Shown here: positions 31,901-44,386 of the stretch, piece by piece | Layout of the letters: every line of letters begins with the position of its first letter | How positions within the stretch are numbered: the first letter of the stretch is position 1 | DNA from: Oncomelania hupensis | Taxonomy: Eukaryota; Mollusca; Gastropoda; Littorinimorpha; Pomatiopsidae | Reading direction: 5' to 3' | NCBI GenBank assembly: GCA_036898135.1 | Contig: CM072526.1 | Span: forward strand, 4,855,555-4,919,554 | DNA length: 64,000 nt | Position numbers and translations under genes: made by a program | Notes under the pieces: generated by a model | What the model was told of the DNA's origin: nothing | Seen by the model: only the letters and a program-made list of their open reading frames with translations | The model's database searches: none

Positions 31901-33800
31901 GTATAAATAGTATTCCCAAGTTCTGGAAATTTAGTGCTTTAAGTTTAAATTTATACTGTCGCTGTCTTTCTCCTTTGTTCTTTCTCATTCCTACTCTGTT
32001 CTATCAATCTGCTATATTATTTTCTTCGCTAAGCCAGTCACCTGCCTTTTTTCTTGAAAACTCTTCAAAAACTCCTTATTTGTGAATGGGGTCTTTTGGG
32101 TCAGCTCGTAAATATTGGATGCTTTCTACCAAATGGTGACTAGGGCTTCTTATGATGTTATTTAGCAGTGTACTATGTAGACATTTTCAATGTATGTGTT
32201 TTATTGATATTTTATAAAGATGTTTATATTCAGTTTTTGTAAACGGGGATTCGATATATTAGAGTATAGCCTCAGCGTCCCCTGCATGGGATGCCTTTAC
32301 ATGTATTGTAAAGTGTAAAGTGTCCGGCTGGTGGAGTGCCTTCAGTGTTACCACTAAGGTTGTTTCAGCAGACCCCCTGTGGGGTGTCGTTTTTTTTAGT
32401 ATAAATAGTATCCCCACTTTCTGGAAATTTAGTGTGTTAAATTCCCACTGTCACTGTCTTTCTCCTTTGTTCTTTCTCATTCCTAATCTGTTCTATTAAA
32501 TCTACTATACTATCTTCTTCTTCACTAGACCAGTCACCTCCCCCATTGGGGTGCCGGGGGTTTCAGTATAAATAATATCCCCACTTTCTGGAAATTTAGT
32601 GCTTTAAATTCCCACTGTCGCTGTCATTCTCATTTGCTCTTTCTCATTCCTGCTCTGTTCTATCAATCTGCTATACTATCTTCTTCTTCGCTAGACCAGT
32701 CACCAATCTTTTTTCTTGAAAACTCTTTCGGGACAAGACTCCTTATTTGTGTATGAGGTCTGTTGGATCAGCTTGGGAATATTTGACGCTTTCTGCCAGG
32801 TGGTCACTAGGGCTTCCTATGATGTTATTATTTAGCAATGTAGGCATTTTATATGTATGTGTTTCGTTGATAATTTATAATGATGTTTGTAATCTATTTT
32901 ATTTTTGTAAACGGGGGTTCGATAAATTAGAGTACAGCCTCAGCGTCCCCTGCGTGGGATGTCTTTATTGTAAAGTGACTGGCTGGTGGAGAGCTTTCAG
33001 TTTTACCACTAGGGTTGTTTCAGCAGGTCTTTGATGCGGATCAGGGGTTGTCCGGTCCTGATTTGGCTCGGAAGAGTCCGCTGGACCTAAAGCAATAATC
33101 ATGTAATGTAATGAAATCATCTTGAGAATATTGGACGCTTTCTGCCAAATGGACATTTGGGCTTCCTATGATGTTATTATTTGGCAATATAGGCATTTTG
33201 TATGTATGTGTTTTGTTGATATTTTATAATGATGTTTGTATTCTATTTTGATTTTATAAACGGGGGTTCGATAAATTAGAATATAGCCTCTGCGTCCCCT
33301 GCGTGGGAGGTCTTTATTGTAAAGTGACCGGCTGGTGTAGTGCCTTTAGTGTTACCACTAGGGTTGTTTCGGCAGATCTTTTGTGCGGATCAGGTGTGAG
33401 TCCTCTTTCAGAGAAGTTGTGTTCTTGATTTTGTGGTCCTGATTCGGATCTCTGTAGTCCGCTGGACCCTGTAACTTAAGCAATTAATAACTAACTTACT
33501 AACCCTGTGTGGGATACCATTATTGTAAAGTGACCGGCTGGTGGAGTGCCTTCAGTGTTACCACTGCCACTGGGGTTGTTTTGGCAGATCTTTTATGCGG
33601 ATGAGGGGTGAGTCCTCTTTCAGCCAAGTTGTGGTCTTGATTTTGCAGTCCTGATTCGGCTCTTAGCAGTCTGCTGGACCCTGTAAGCAATGAATAAATA
33701 ACTAACCTCTTTCAACCAAGTTGTGGTCTTGATTTTGTGGTCCTGATTCGGCTCTTTGCAGTCCCCTGGACCCTATAAGCAATGATTAACTAACTAAATC
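31901..33800. repeat. composite tandem repeat region (blocks A, B, C)
   Basis: Block A (GTATAAATAGTAT...TTCTGGAAATTTAGTG...CTTTCTCATTCCT) occurs at about 31901, 32397 and 32567. Block B (TTGAAAACTC...ATTTAGCA...GTAAACGGGG-TTCGATA...TTGTAAAGTG-CCGGCTGG) occurs at about 32055, 32710, 33120 and in part at 33505. Block C (GTGGTCTTGATTTTGTGGTC...GGACCCTGTAA) occurs at about 33428, 33628 and 33722 and matches the reverse complement of the 3.1-3.7 kb modules. The array is a mixture of tandem duplication and dispersed element. Confidence 0.75.
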
Positions 33801-34544
33801 TGTATAAATATATATGTGTTTACCTGAATAAAAATTTTGTTTAAACCAAACATTCAAAAGTGTCTGTAAATATTTTGTTGTGCTAGTTTATACCTGGATA
33901 GCTGCATCCCACCTGCAAGTGGACTACACATTAAGCATGCATAGGCTTTTTTTTCTACCTCTTCTGCTTCATTTTGTTCTTCTTTGTTGCTTTTATCTTC
34001 TTTTTACTCTTTTATTAAAAAAAAAAACTCTTTGTTCTTCTTTCTCATTATCATTATGATTAGGAGCAGCAGAACCATTTTGTTCTTCTAAATAATAATA
34101 AACACAGAATGTATTTTTGCTGCTGATTATGTTTTTTTTGTCTGTTCGACTGATGCAGCTGCTTGCAAAACAAAGGTTCAACTTTGAATTTTTTTTTGTC
34201 TTTTGTTTCTTTGGTATTGCCTGGAGTGTGTTTAATTTAATAAAAAAGTCCTTTCTTCAAATAACAAAAAACAAAAAAATCAAGCGAAATACTTTTTTTT
34301 TATTTTTTTTTATTTTTTAAGAACATGTAGAATGACAAAATGATGAAAATATTTTCCTCGAAGTCAAATTTCACAGTGCATTAACAAAGTACACAATTTA
34401 TTTGCATTTGGACAAGCATAATACAACCTTTTGTGCAACTATTTCCTGACCTCAGCAAATTGGACCCAAAAAAAAAAAAGTGAAAATTATTTCCCTTTTG
34501 TCCTTTGTCCTTTTATTAACAAAATCACATATAATTAAAACAAA
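33801..34544. other. no gene seen; A/T runs
   Basis: Low-complexity sequence with poly-A and poly-T tracts (34018-34027, 34294-34318, 34470-34480). Frames here are Phe/Lys-rich artefacts. AATAAAA at 33827 follows the repeat array. Confidence 0.4.
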
Positions 34545-35815
34545 TTAATCCTCAACAGACTGAAACCCCAAGCCGAACACATCATAGCTGAAGAACAAGC
34601 AGCATTCAGGGCAGGGCGAAGTACCACTTAACAGATTTTCAACCTCAGAATAATCTGCGAAAATACTTAAAGCACCAACGACATCTATATCATGTGTTCG
34701 TAGACTTCAAAAAGGCGTTTGACCGAGTCTGGCACGCAGCTCTGTGGGCAACTATGACAGTGTACAACATCAGCCCTAAAATTCTTGAAGTCATCAAAAG
34801 GCTGTATGACAAGGCTACCAGTGCAGTCCTCCACAACAGCGCCATCGGAAACTGGTTCAGAACAACAATCGGTGTGCGTCATGGATGCCTACTCTCTCCA
34901 ACACTCTTCAACAACTTCCTAGAGCGCATGATGTCAGATGTCATTGCAGATCACGAAAACACAGTCAGCATAGGGGGAAGAGCAATCTTCAACCTTCGTT
35001 TTGCGGATGACATTGATGGATTGGCTGGAGAGGAACAAGAACTTGAACAGCTGGTACAGAGGCTTGACACCACCTCCAGAGTCTATGGAATGGAAATAAG
35101 TGCAGAGAAGACCAAAATGATGACCAACAACACCAATGGCATCAACACGGACATCAAAGTCCAAATCCAATCCCTCAACACAGTTCATAGCTTTAAATAT
35201 TTAGGAGCCATTGTATCAGACAATGGGTCCCCACAGGAAGTCCTCTCCAAGGTCGCACAAACAACTGCTGCCCTGGCGAGGTTGAAGCCAATTTGGAAAG
35301 ACAGGACCATCAGTCTACATTCCAAGGTAAGACTGTTGCGCTCCCTTGTCATCTCCATCTTCCTATACACTTGCGAAACATGGACCCTCATAGCAGATCT
35401 ACAACGAAGAATACAAAGCGTGGAGATGAGTTGCTACAGAAGACGTCTGGGCATTTCCTAAACCCAACACATAACCAACGACGAAGTCCGACAGACCATC
35501 ACACAAGCCATTGGACAACACGATGACATGCTCACAGTGGTGAAGAAACGGAAACTCCGATGGTATGGCCACGTCACCAGATCCTCAGCTCTTGCAAAGA
35601 CCATCCTGCAAGGCACAGTGCAAGGAGGTAGAAGTAGAGGGAGACCAAAAAAAAAGTGGGAGGACAACATTCGAGAATGGACTGGTTTGACTCTGAGCGA
35701 AACCATCAGGGTTGCTGAGGACAGAGGAAGATGGAGTACGTTGGTTAAACGATCATCTGCGGTGCTCCTACGACCTCCGAGTTACGGGATAGGTTAGATA
35801 GATAGATTGTATTGT
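34545..35815 (+). pseudogene. LINE-R copy 2 (5' truncated RT to 3' end)
   Basis: Starts within RT (the RLKPQAE block) and is open over 34694-35461: FVDFKKAFDRVWHAALWA, GVRHGCLLSPTLF, FADD at 35000-35011, then SFKYLGAIVSDNGS, RLKPIWKDRTISL and SIFLYTCETWTL. A TAA at 35459-35461 replaces a codon of the ISY block, and the C-terminus continues at 35528-35797 (KKRKLRWYGHVTRSSALAKT, KKWEDNIREWTG). The 3' end is a GATAG/GATAGATAGAT tail. The intact sequence across 35100-35400 shows where copy 1 was split. Confidence 0.9.
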
Positions 35816-35847
35816 ATTGATAATGTTTCATTGGAGCTGAAAATTTG

Positions 35848-36112
35848 CTCACAGTGGTGAAGAAACGGAAACTCCGATGGTATGGCCACGTCAACAGATC
35901 ATCAGGTCTTGCAGAGACCATCCTGCCAGGCACAGTGCAAGGAGGTAGAAGAAGAGGAAGACCGAAAAAGAGGTGGGAGGACAACATTCGAGAATGGACT
36001 GGTTTGACACTGAGTGAAACAATCAGGGTTGATGAGGAAAGAGTATGCTGGTTAAACGATTATCTGTGGTGCCCCTACGACCTCCGATTTACGGGATAGG
36101 ATAGGATAGGAA
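35848..36112 (+). pseudogene. LINE-R copy 3 (3' end only)
   Basis: A second LINE-R tail, starting at LTVVKKRKLRWYGHV and ending in GATAGGATAGG. It repeats the last 265 bp of copy 2 directly downstream of it, with independent substitutions. It is either a separate 5'-truncated insertion into the tail of copy 2 or a local duplication. Confidence 0.85.
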
Positions 36113-36190
36113 GGAATAAAACAAACGTTAAAAATAATTTTAAAAGAAATAAAATAATGTAAAAAAAATATATATATACATATATATATA

Positions 36191-36288
36191 TAATATATAT
36201 AAACATATTAAGGTCCCCGTATCCACGTCCTCAAAAATCTTTTTGGGGACGTGGATATGGGGACCTTAACATGTTTTTATATATATTT
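36191..36288. mobile_element. ~98-bp perfect foldback element
   Basis: The arms AAGGTCCCCGTATCCACGTC (36210-36229) and GACGTGGATATGGGGACCTT (36249-36268) are reverse complements with one mismatch. The pairing extends outward through AACATRTT and a TA repeat. The loop is about 18 bp. A non-autonomous DNA element or a hairpin-forming insertion is likely. Confidence 0.65.
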
Positions 36289-36452
36289 TTCAAATCAGAA
36301 GTTAATAAATTTTTCAAGAATGTTTTAGCATATTTGGCATCTAGGTGGGCAAATTAATCTTATTTCCAAATATAAACTTTCTACAAGCAGTAGAAATACA
36401 AGTTCCCGAAAAGCTGGTTGGTGACACAGTCCCCATAAACAACCTGATATAA

Positions 36453-36569
<117 letters not shown>

Positions 36570-36957
36570 AAATCTATAACTTTGAATCTTGACAGCTGGC
36601 AGGATTTCTGTACATGAATCCTATAAGAATAGGCCTATTTGAATGTGGCCTACCCTCCAGCCAGATGCATTCAATACATTTGAGTTCAAGATCATTTCTC
36701 CGTTTGACAAAGTTAATTAAATTATTATGAACGTAGACACCAATTCCAGTGTGTCCAGGAAAATTAGCATCCTTTGTTATAAACTTATAATGTGGTATCG
36801 TTACTGATTCTGAACTATGTTTCGAGTCACATAATTTAGTTTCCGTCACACCGAGTATATGTAGGCATCCGTGACGCTGCAAAAGAGAACAAATGTCATG
36901 AAGTTTGTTGTAGAGATGGTAAATGTTGACATGGCCACATAAAATATTAGATTCCAT
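36570..36957 (-). pseudogene. LINE-C ORF2 start: endonuclease N-terminal part
   Basis: The minus-strand frame opens with an ATG at 36957 and encodes the start of an APE-type endonuclease: HVNIYHLYNKLHDI, ILGVTETKL (the catalytic Glu), GIGVYVHNNL, ECIWLEG and [10 protein letters not shown]. It stops at the TA microsatellite. The rest of the endonuclease and the RT N-terminus are not adjacent. This is the inverted part of the LINE whose RT lies on the plus strand from 38340. Confidence 0.8.
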
Positions 36958-37637
36958 TTAAAATAAAATAATCATTTTTTTTAAATATAATAATCCTATT
37001 TCACCCTATGAGTACCAATCCTGTATTATTTTATAGTTTCTTCAAACAAACCTTGCTAGAGCTCACTATGGTAATCCGTATAGTCTACACAAACCTCGTT
37101 AGAGCTCAGAAGTTATTATTATATAGTCTATGTAGACAAAATATATAACTATTGCTGAATATGTCAAAGCAAACAAGTACTTGAAATAGAAAATAAGAAA
37201 TGTATTTAAGAAAATTCAAAGAAATTAATAATCAACTAATTCAAAAATAAAATATCGACAGGATCCCAAAGAATTCAAAATGTGTATTATAATTTATAGG
37301 AATGAATGAATGTCACAAAGTGTATTTTGCATTTGGAATAATGATATACACTGTAAATGACTAAATTCAAACTCCACTTGAGCTCAGAAAAAACAGTGGA
37401 ATAGATATAGGTATTTGTCACCAAGAAGTGTACAAGCAATTTGATAATAATGTTGAGCGCACTGCAATATTCCAAGTAGTACAATAAAGCTGATAGCAGA
37501 GTAGCACTGAAACTAAATAACACAGAAACTATTCTAATAAAACGTTGTGCTCTGGCATCACTGGGATTAAATAGCTGTCTAGTTTCCAACATTAAAGCGA
37601 GACAAGAAACTGAACAGAACTTTTCTTTCCTGGTCAT
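36958..37637 (-). other. LINE-C inter-ORF region
   Basis: The 680 bp between the ORF1 stop and the ORF2 ATG on the minus strand. A 116-codon frame (37287-37637) has no domain and is AT-rich, so I treat this as spacer. Its length is large for a CR1 spacer, so an extra insertion is possible. Confidence 0.45.
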
Positions 37638-38335
37638 TTAAAGGGGTAGACTGAATTTGGCGAGTAAGGTCCAAAGGTTTGTCTGACTGTGGACGCTGCT
37701 GATGACTGATGAACGAGGGCTCTTGCTGAAGACCAAGGCGATTAGCGTGTGCTGGCCTTGGGCTCTTTTCATGAGTCTGCAGCTTTTGTAAATGTCTTTG
37801 GTTAAAGAGAGCTGGGTCACGTAAGTTGTGATCGCGTTGATATGACCCCTTGACGATTGAAGAATACAGGGGACGACTTGTTTCGGTTTGTATGGGATCT
37901 CGACTTCGTCCATGAGCAGGTGGAGACTGAACAATGGTTGTAAAATTATTGGATCCACGATACTGTGTTTTTTTAAGTACATCTGCTCATGAGGACGATT
38001 GGAAATCTGAATCTTGGATGGCATAATATCGGCGGTTTTGGAATAGGACCTTTTGATATTGATAGCCAGGCCACTGGTACCTCGAGTGTTGGGGTGAATC
38101 TGGTCCCTGAACCACCCTGTCTTCACCTTGCCAAAGGAGGTATAGAACGAACAGTCATTGTCCACGACGTCAACTCCATCAAATTCTGTACATACGTTCC
38201 GCATGCAGTGGTTTGATTCATCAATGCACTCGTTGATGTGAGCATAGCCGTTATGCTGTGGGAGGATAGTGGACAGAAGTATTCTTGCCTTTGGGAAGTT
38301 CCTCCGGCACTGAGACACTATCATTCGCCAGGTTT
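37638..38335 (-). pseudogene. LINE-C ORF1: SGNH/GDSL esterase-type domain
   Basis: The minus-strand frame carries the C-terminal half of an SGNH-type hydrolase fold: PKARILLSTILPQHNG, VDVVDNDCSFY and the catalytic Asp-His block WFRDQIHPNTRGTSGLA, then a basic, low-complexity tail. Esterase domains in ORF1 are known from CR1-group LINEs, where they are thought to aid membrane or RNP interaction. The N-terminus with the catalytic serine is cut off at the junction near 38335, where the plus-strand RT begins. The first-half loss and the inversion mark a dead copy. Confidence 0.75.
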
Positions 38336-38339
38336 TGTT

Positions 38340-39568
38340 GCCTAAAACGTGGCCACGTTTGCAGTCGTTTGCAGTGTTTAGACCTAAACACTCTTGTCAA
38401 ACAGCACTCGCCCATATTTGTGATGTTTGGCTTGATGCTATAAACAAGCAAGACATTGTAGGGGCAGTTTTTCTTGACCTTAAAAAGGCATTTGACCTAG
38501 TTAACCATAACATCTTAATAAATAAGTTAAAATTCTATTTCCAAAATTCTGCATCTGTATTATTTTTTAAATCATATCAAACAGGCACAAATCAGTATAC
38601 ACTAATGGTTCCTTTTCGTCTTCTGGTGATATAACTTGTGGAGTTCCTCAAGGATCGATCCTTGGTCCTATTTTATTCTGTATCTTTATCAATGACATAC
38701 CCCTTTTTCTCACACAAAATGTTAATCTTGAACTATTTGCTGATGATTCATCCCTCCATAATCATAATACAAATTTACAGGAGGTGGAGCAAAGTCTTCA
38801 AATAAGCATAAATGAAATTGATAACTGGTGTTGCATCAATAGAATGAAATTAAATCCTAATAAAAGCAAAAGTATGCTTCTCACTACACGCCAAAAACGC
38901 CAAAATGGATCTTTTCCCCTTAATCTAAACTTAGGGTCGTACAGTATTGAGCAAGTTCATGAACATAAAATGCTAGGCATAATCATCGATGATGATTTTA
39001 GCTGGCAGTCACCGTTAATCATATATGTAAAAAAAATTCTAAAAACCTTTTCCTCCTACATAAACTTAGACATTTTGTTACGGCTGATGCATTAAAATCT
39101 TTTTTATATGCCCACTGTATGTCTCATTTTAATTATGCATCGATTATTTGGTGTAATGCCAGTGATGCTCAAATTAAACATCTAAATAGTCTTCATAAAA
39201 GAGCAAACAAGATACTTTATAAATCTTATAATATAAATACAGATGTTACAACTATTGAGAAATATCAAGAACTCCGATTACCACTTCAAAAACAATTTAT
39301 ATTTAATACAGCTATCCTTATGTTCAAAATCACACATGGAGAAACACCTGCATATCTTGATACATTTTTTATTAAACCAGTTGATGGGCATAGACTGTAT
39401 AATTATAAACTACCCCTCCATCGCATTGATTTATACAAAAATAGCCTATCGTTTAATGGAGCCAGTGTATGGAACTCTCTCCCTCTGGAGTGTAAACATT
39501 GCGACAGTTTTCTTTCAAATGTGAATTATGTAGGCATCTGCGAAATTAATTATAAAATTGATGTATAA
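38340..39568 (+). pseudogene. LINE-C RT and C-terminus, broken
   Basis: Plus-strand CR1-like RT: LAHICDVWLDAINKQDI, FLDLKKAFDLVNHNIL, a frameshift near 38630, GVPQGSILGPILF, FADD at 38736-38747, then NRMKLNPNKSK, MLGIIIDDDFSW, a frameshift near 39030, SHFNYASIIWCNA, LHKRANKI and FKITHGETPAYL, ending SFNGASVWNSLP and a stop at 39566-39568. The fragment begins inside RT, next to the reversed 5' half. Two or more frameshifts show that it is inactive. Confidence 0.9.
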
Positions 39569-39620
39569 TAACATATATGACAACACAGTTATTCATGTAA
39601 TTATTAACTTATTTATTTAC

Positions 39621-39692
<72 letters not shown>

Positions 39693-39926
39693 ATTCTAAG
39701 GGTGAAGGATATGGGGAGGAAGGATGGTTGCCTAAAATTGTTTAAAGATAATGATGAAGATGTTGGTGTGATTGTGTGTGCATGTGTGTGTGTGAGTGAT
39801 GTGATTTCCAAGTTAAAGTTATAGGTTAATTATTATTATGTTAATTTCTTAAGGGACAGCTTGGAAGATTAGACTGTATCATTAGTCTAAAATCTTTATC
39901 CCTAATAAAAACGTTTCAAAGTTTCA

Positions 39927-39965
<39 letters not shown>
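39569..39965 (+). mobile_element. LINE-C 3' UTR and end, with (TTA)n and (CT)n
   Basis: The 3' UTR contains a TTA array (39624-39691) and a TG-rich patch. It ends GGGACAGCTTGGAAGATTAG...CTTTATCCCTAATAAAAACG, the tail also found at 23577-23660. A CT array (39930-39965) follows directly. Confidence 0.8.
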
Positions 39966-39968
<3 letters not shown>

Positions 39969-40010
39969 ATTATTTTTATGCAAAAATAATATTTAGAGAG
40001 AGAGAGAGAG
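39966..40010. repeat. AT hairpin and (GA)n
   Basis: AATATTATTTTTATG and CAAAAATAATATTTA form a hairpin between the CT array on the left and a GA array (39995-40010) on the right, so the strand bias of the repeat flips across the hairpin. Confidence 0.6.
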
Positions 40011-40177
40011 ATTCACAGAATGCGAAGTGACAGAGGTAGTTTTTCTGGAGATAGTAAAAAATGGGAGATTTTAGAACAATGACTGTGACGTCATTTGTTT
40101 CTTGTTAGGCTACGTCAGGTTTGTTCATCTGTTTAGAACTATAAAGAGAGGGTTAAAATACCGAAATTCTGCTGGTG
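40011..40177 (+). repeat. repeat Z, plus copy
   Basis: Same 170-bp unit as 23321-23497 but in the opposite orientation. It contains the ATTCACAGAATGCG end next to the GA tract and joins LINE-E sequence at its GCTGGTG end. Confidence 0.75.
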
Positions 40178-41440
40178 TATAAAACAGTGTTATCTTGTGT
40201 ACGTACTGGAGACAAGCTTACAGATTTTTTTTATTGTCCAGTGGGCCTGATACAAGGTTGCATTTTGAGCCCAGAAATTTTTTCCTTGTTTATTAATGAA
40301 GTAGCAACAGCTGTGAGCAGTGACGGTATGCATGGCATTCAGTTATTACCTAACTTGATAGATAGATCTCTTCTTGTTATTATTTGCTGACGATATTGTG
40401 CTGATGTCAATCACTCCAAGAGGGTTACAGAACCAGATAATATTCTAAATGATGCATGCAAAAGGTTGTATTTAAACATTAATATAGACAAGACTAAAGT
40501 AATAGTTTTTCGTAAAGGAGGATTCTTAGGGAAATCTGAAAAATTGCATCTCGATGGAAATTATTTAGAGGTAGTCAACGAATATAACTATCTTGGTTTT
40601 GTCTTTACCACAAAGATGAGTATTAACAAAGGTGTGAATGCCCTAGCAGTGAAGGGCAGGCGGGCTTGTTTTGAATGCGTAAGGAACATTTCAAAGCTAA
40701 AAGAAATATCCAGAACATGCTATTTTAAAATATTTGACGCACAAGTACAACCAATTTTGCTCTATGCGTCAGAGTTGTGGGGTTTAAACAGGCTAGAAAA
40801 TATCGAGAGTGTGCATACCTTGGCTTGCAAAAGATTTCTCAACGTACCCATAGGAGTACCCAACAAGTTTATTTATGGAGAGACCGGACGCTTTCCACTG
40901 TATGTTAACAGTGGTGTAAGGTGCATAAAATATTGACTAAAGCTTCTAAAATTAAATTCAGAGAGGTTACCCAAGCAAGTATACCAGATGCTAATTAATT
41001 TAGATGATAGGGGAAAATCATGCTGGGTAACTAATGTTAAAAACATCTTATTTTCTCTTGGTTTCGCTTATGCTTGGGCACAACAGAGCGTTGGGTGCGA
41101 AAATACTTTTGTTAGCCTAGTGAAACAGAGAATGAAAGATACTTTTATACAAGAATGGGATTGCTCTGTTTCGTCGAAAGAAGCTTATAGGAATTATAGA
41201 ATGTTTAAAAAAGTTTTTCAGACTGAAGATTATCTTGATTTTATGCATATCAAATGTTTTAGAGATTGTTTAATTAAGCTCAGGCTTGGTGTTCTACCTT
41301 TGAAGGCCTAAATTTTTAGAGTAATGTTTAACGAAACAGAAGGAAATGCATTGTGTACATACTGCAATGTTGTGGAAAGCGAAGATCATTTTATTTCTGA
41401 TTGTTCTCTGTATGATGACTTAAGAGCAAAGTATCTGACG
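40178..41440 (+). pseudogene. LINE-E reverse transcriptase with C-terminal zinc knuckle, broken
   Basis: Starts inside RT (YKTVLSCVRTGDKLTDFF), then LIQGCILSPEIFSLFINE, a frameshift near 40375, FADDIVLM (FADD at 40383-40394), NINIDKTKVIVFRKGG, YLGFVFT, VQPILLYASELWGL and CKRFLNVPIGVPN. After a stop near 40937 it goes on with a C-terminal domain and, after 41311, CTYCNVVESEDHFISDC, a CCHC-type knuckle. It differs from LINE-A, -B, -C and -R. The clade is not assigned. Multiple breaks make it inactive. Confidence 0.8.
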
Positions 41441-42050
41441 GTTTTTATTTATTTATTTATTTAATTTAACGTCTATTCACATCTGTGATATTAGACAACA
41501 TATTAAATTAGAAACAGATTAACTTAAAATTAAAATAAAGGAATTAATATGAACAACAATTAATATAACGACATAATTATATTTTTAAAAAATCTATTGT
41601 TATTGCTCGTTTATGATGTACGAATGAATAAGAAAGCAATATGACAACATATATGCTTATTGCAATCATCGCGGAGAATGCATTTAAAAATATATTAATT
41701 GCTAAATACTTACAGATTAATCTATGAATAAAACATAAGTAATGAAAAATATAACTATTTAACCTAATTCTTTGAGCATAAACTTTTTTGATGAAACATC
41801 TGTTAAAACTTAAATTTGAACTCTACGGATCGTTTTAAATAATCAGTATATTTTATAAATTTAATTTCAATGATAAATGGAAAACATGTGAATGATTACC
41901 ATCTTGAAAATGAAATCTTCATTATAACTTATGCCTTTTTTAATTGACTTATAAGTTGTCCTTTGTAATCAAATCTTTTTTGACCTCATACTTTGCATAC
42001 AATTGACAATCATGCCTTTTAAGCATTTGGTGATGATAGGCGCATGATTC

Positions 42051-42084
<34 letters not shown>

Positions 42085-42120
42085 TTTTTTTTTTTTTTTT
42101 TTTTATTGTTGTTGTTGTTG

Positions 42121-42194
<74 letters not shown>

Positions 42195-44386
42195 AGAATT
42201 GACCAATTGGAGAATATATTAGTGCTTTAGATATATTTACATATGATTTTAAGTCTAAGTCTTGAATGCTATTTAATTTATCATAACTGCTAGGTAAATA
42301 TTTCTTTATATCTTTACAATGTAATATTAAGTGTGGGATGGTTATATTTTCATTACAAATGCAAGTAATATTTTTACAAAATTTTGTTTTCCAAGAATTT
42401 AAATATAATTTAAATGCTTAACTAGAAATATGTCTAGAGACTCCTTATATACTAATTAAACAGGAATCTGAAATTTCTTTTTTAGTAATATTATTAATTA
42501 TACAGTACATTTCTTTAACTGATAATCTAATATGAATTTTCATAGCATTAATACTTTTTGCTCCCTGTTTTGCTGCTCTATCTGCTACATCATTATGTAT
42601 TATTCCGCAATGTGATGGCAGCCAACAAAAATTTATATTTATTCCTATGCTTTTCAAAGAGTGAATGAGATGTTTTATTTCAAATATTATATCATATCTG
42701 TCATGATTTTTATTAGAATTTAATGCATATAATACCGATTGTGAATCAACACATATGAGAATACCATACAAAGCAAGTGGTGTATTAATTAATGTATGAA
42801 GAGACATTAATATAGCCACCAGCTCTGCAGTGAATACTGAATGATTTTAACCCAAATAAAAAGATTTTATAATTTTAAGGTCTGGAATTACAAATCCTGC
42901 TCCTGCATCTCCTGAAGAAATTACAGACCCATCTGTATAAACTTTTAAATGTCTATAATAATGTTCATTTATATGTTCTCGGGCCTCTGTAGCTATTAAA
43001 TAAGGATGTTCATGTTTCTTAAAATTAGTATAATTAATATCATATTGTGCGCTTTTCATTTCCCATATGGGATATGGAGCATTAATGATTTTTGGCGCAA
43101 CTTGTTGTGGTAAAATATTTGCATCATTAAAAATATCCTGAGTATATGTTGAAATTGTTTGTAATGAAATTACATCTTTTGTTCTCTTTGGAAAATCAAT
43201 ATCAGATCTAGTATTTAGATCCTCTTGCATATTATTTTCTACTGCATGACTTCTAATTAAATATTTTGCACATGCAAGTTTTCTATAATCTCCTAAAGAT
43301 AAAACACCTGCTGCTGCATACGCATCTGTAGTTTTAGTATGAATCGGTACACCAAGTGCTATTTTTATAATCTTACTATCTAAACTTTGTAATTTGTTCA
43401 AGTACGTTTTATGTGCAGAAAAGAATGCTTCTTGACCAAAGGATAGTTGAGATCTCACAAGAGTACAAGCTAAATTAATTAACATTGTTGTATCTTGACC
43501 CCATGATTTTTTACTTATTACTCTAATAAGATAAAAACTTTTCATCGCTTTTTGTATTAAATAATTGATGTGTCTTTTCCAATTTAATTTTCGTGTGAAA
43601 TATACACCTAAAAATTTTACTTCTTCTACATATTTAAGTTCTTGTGTTTCAATATAAAATTTAGGAAATATTTTTGGATTTTGACCATTATTAAACAGTA
43701 ACATGTTTGTCTTTTCACTAGATAGTTCAAGGCCATTATTATTCATAAAAAGGCAAATGTTATTTAGTTCTAATTGATATACATTTTGTATGTGTTTAAT
43801 TTCATATAAAGAAGATCTTTCCCTCAAAGATACGTTAGTCCATATTGCGATATCATCTGCATACTGAACAATGTGTATATTTTTACTTAAATTTTTGGGT
43901 AAATCATGAATAAGCAGATTAAATAATATAGGTGATATAATCGAGCCTTGTGGAATTCCCATATTTATAAAATGTTTGTTTGAATAAGAATTTCCAACGT
44001 TTACAATCATGTTTCTTCCTGTAAGGAATGTTTTAATATATTGATATATGTGGCCTGATAATCCTATGTTTTTAAGTTTATACAATAATCGTTTGTGCCA
44101 TACTCGATCGTATGCTTTTCGTATATCAAAAAAGGTTGCTAGTAAACTCTTTCTTTTAGCAAATTGCTTCTTAATATGTGTAGAGAGTTTAACAATGTGA
44201 TCTACTACAGATCTGCCTTTCTGAAAACCTACCTGATTAATAGGTATGACATTGTGTTTATTGCAGTAATATGACAGCCTATTGAGAATAATCTGTTCCA
44301 TTAATTTACTAACATGCGAAGTAAGAGCTATTGGTCTATAATTTGCTGAGTCTCTCCGTGATTTTCCACTTTTTAATATAGGTATA
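41441..44386 (-). pseudogene. LINE-B copy 2, RT to 3' end (interrupted upstream by LTR element)
   Basis: The minus-strand frame 42847-44301 (484 codons) covers most of RT: NQVGFQKGRSVVDH, TFFDIRKAYDRVWH, MGIPQGSIISPILF, YADD (43852-43863), GLELSSEKTN, KFLGVYFTRKLNWKRHI, LVRSQLSFGQEAFF, ALGVPIHTKT, and the RNase H start YTDGSVISSGDAG. A frameshift at about 42845 separates the rest of RNase H (42445-42819: CVDSQSVLYAL, WLPSHCGI, DVADRAAKQGA). The 3' UTR has an embedded TTA/TTG/T array (42054-42194) and ends near 41441 with TTTATTTA repeats. Confidence 0.9.
42054..42194. repeat. (TTA)n-(T)n-(TTG)n-(TTA)n compound microsatellite
   Basis: Lies in the 3' UTR of LINE-B copy 2. The minus-strand poly-Asn frame over it is an artefact. 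Confidence 0.95.

Noticed and set aside
42949..43000. Independent RNase HI host gene
   Set aside because: The RNase H motifs are continuous with the LINE-B reverse transcriptase in both copies.
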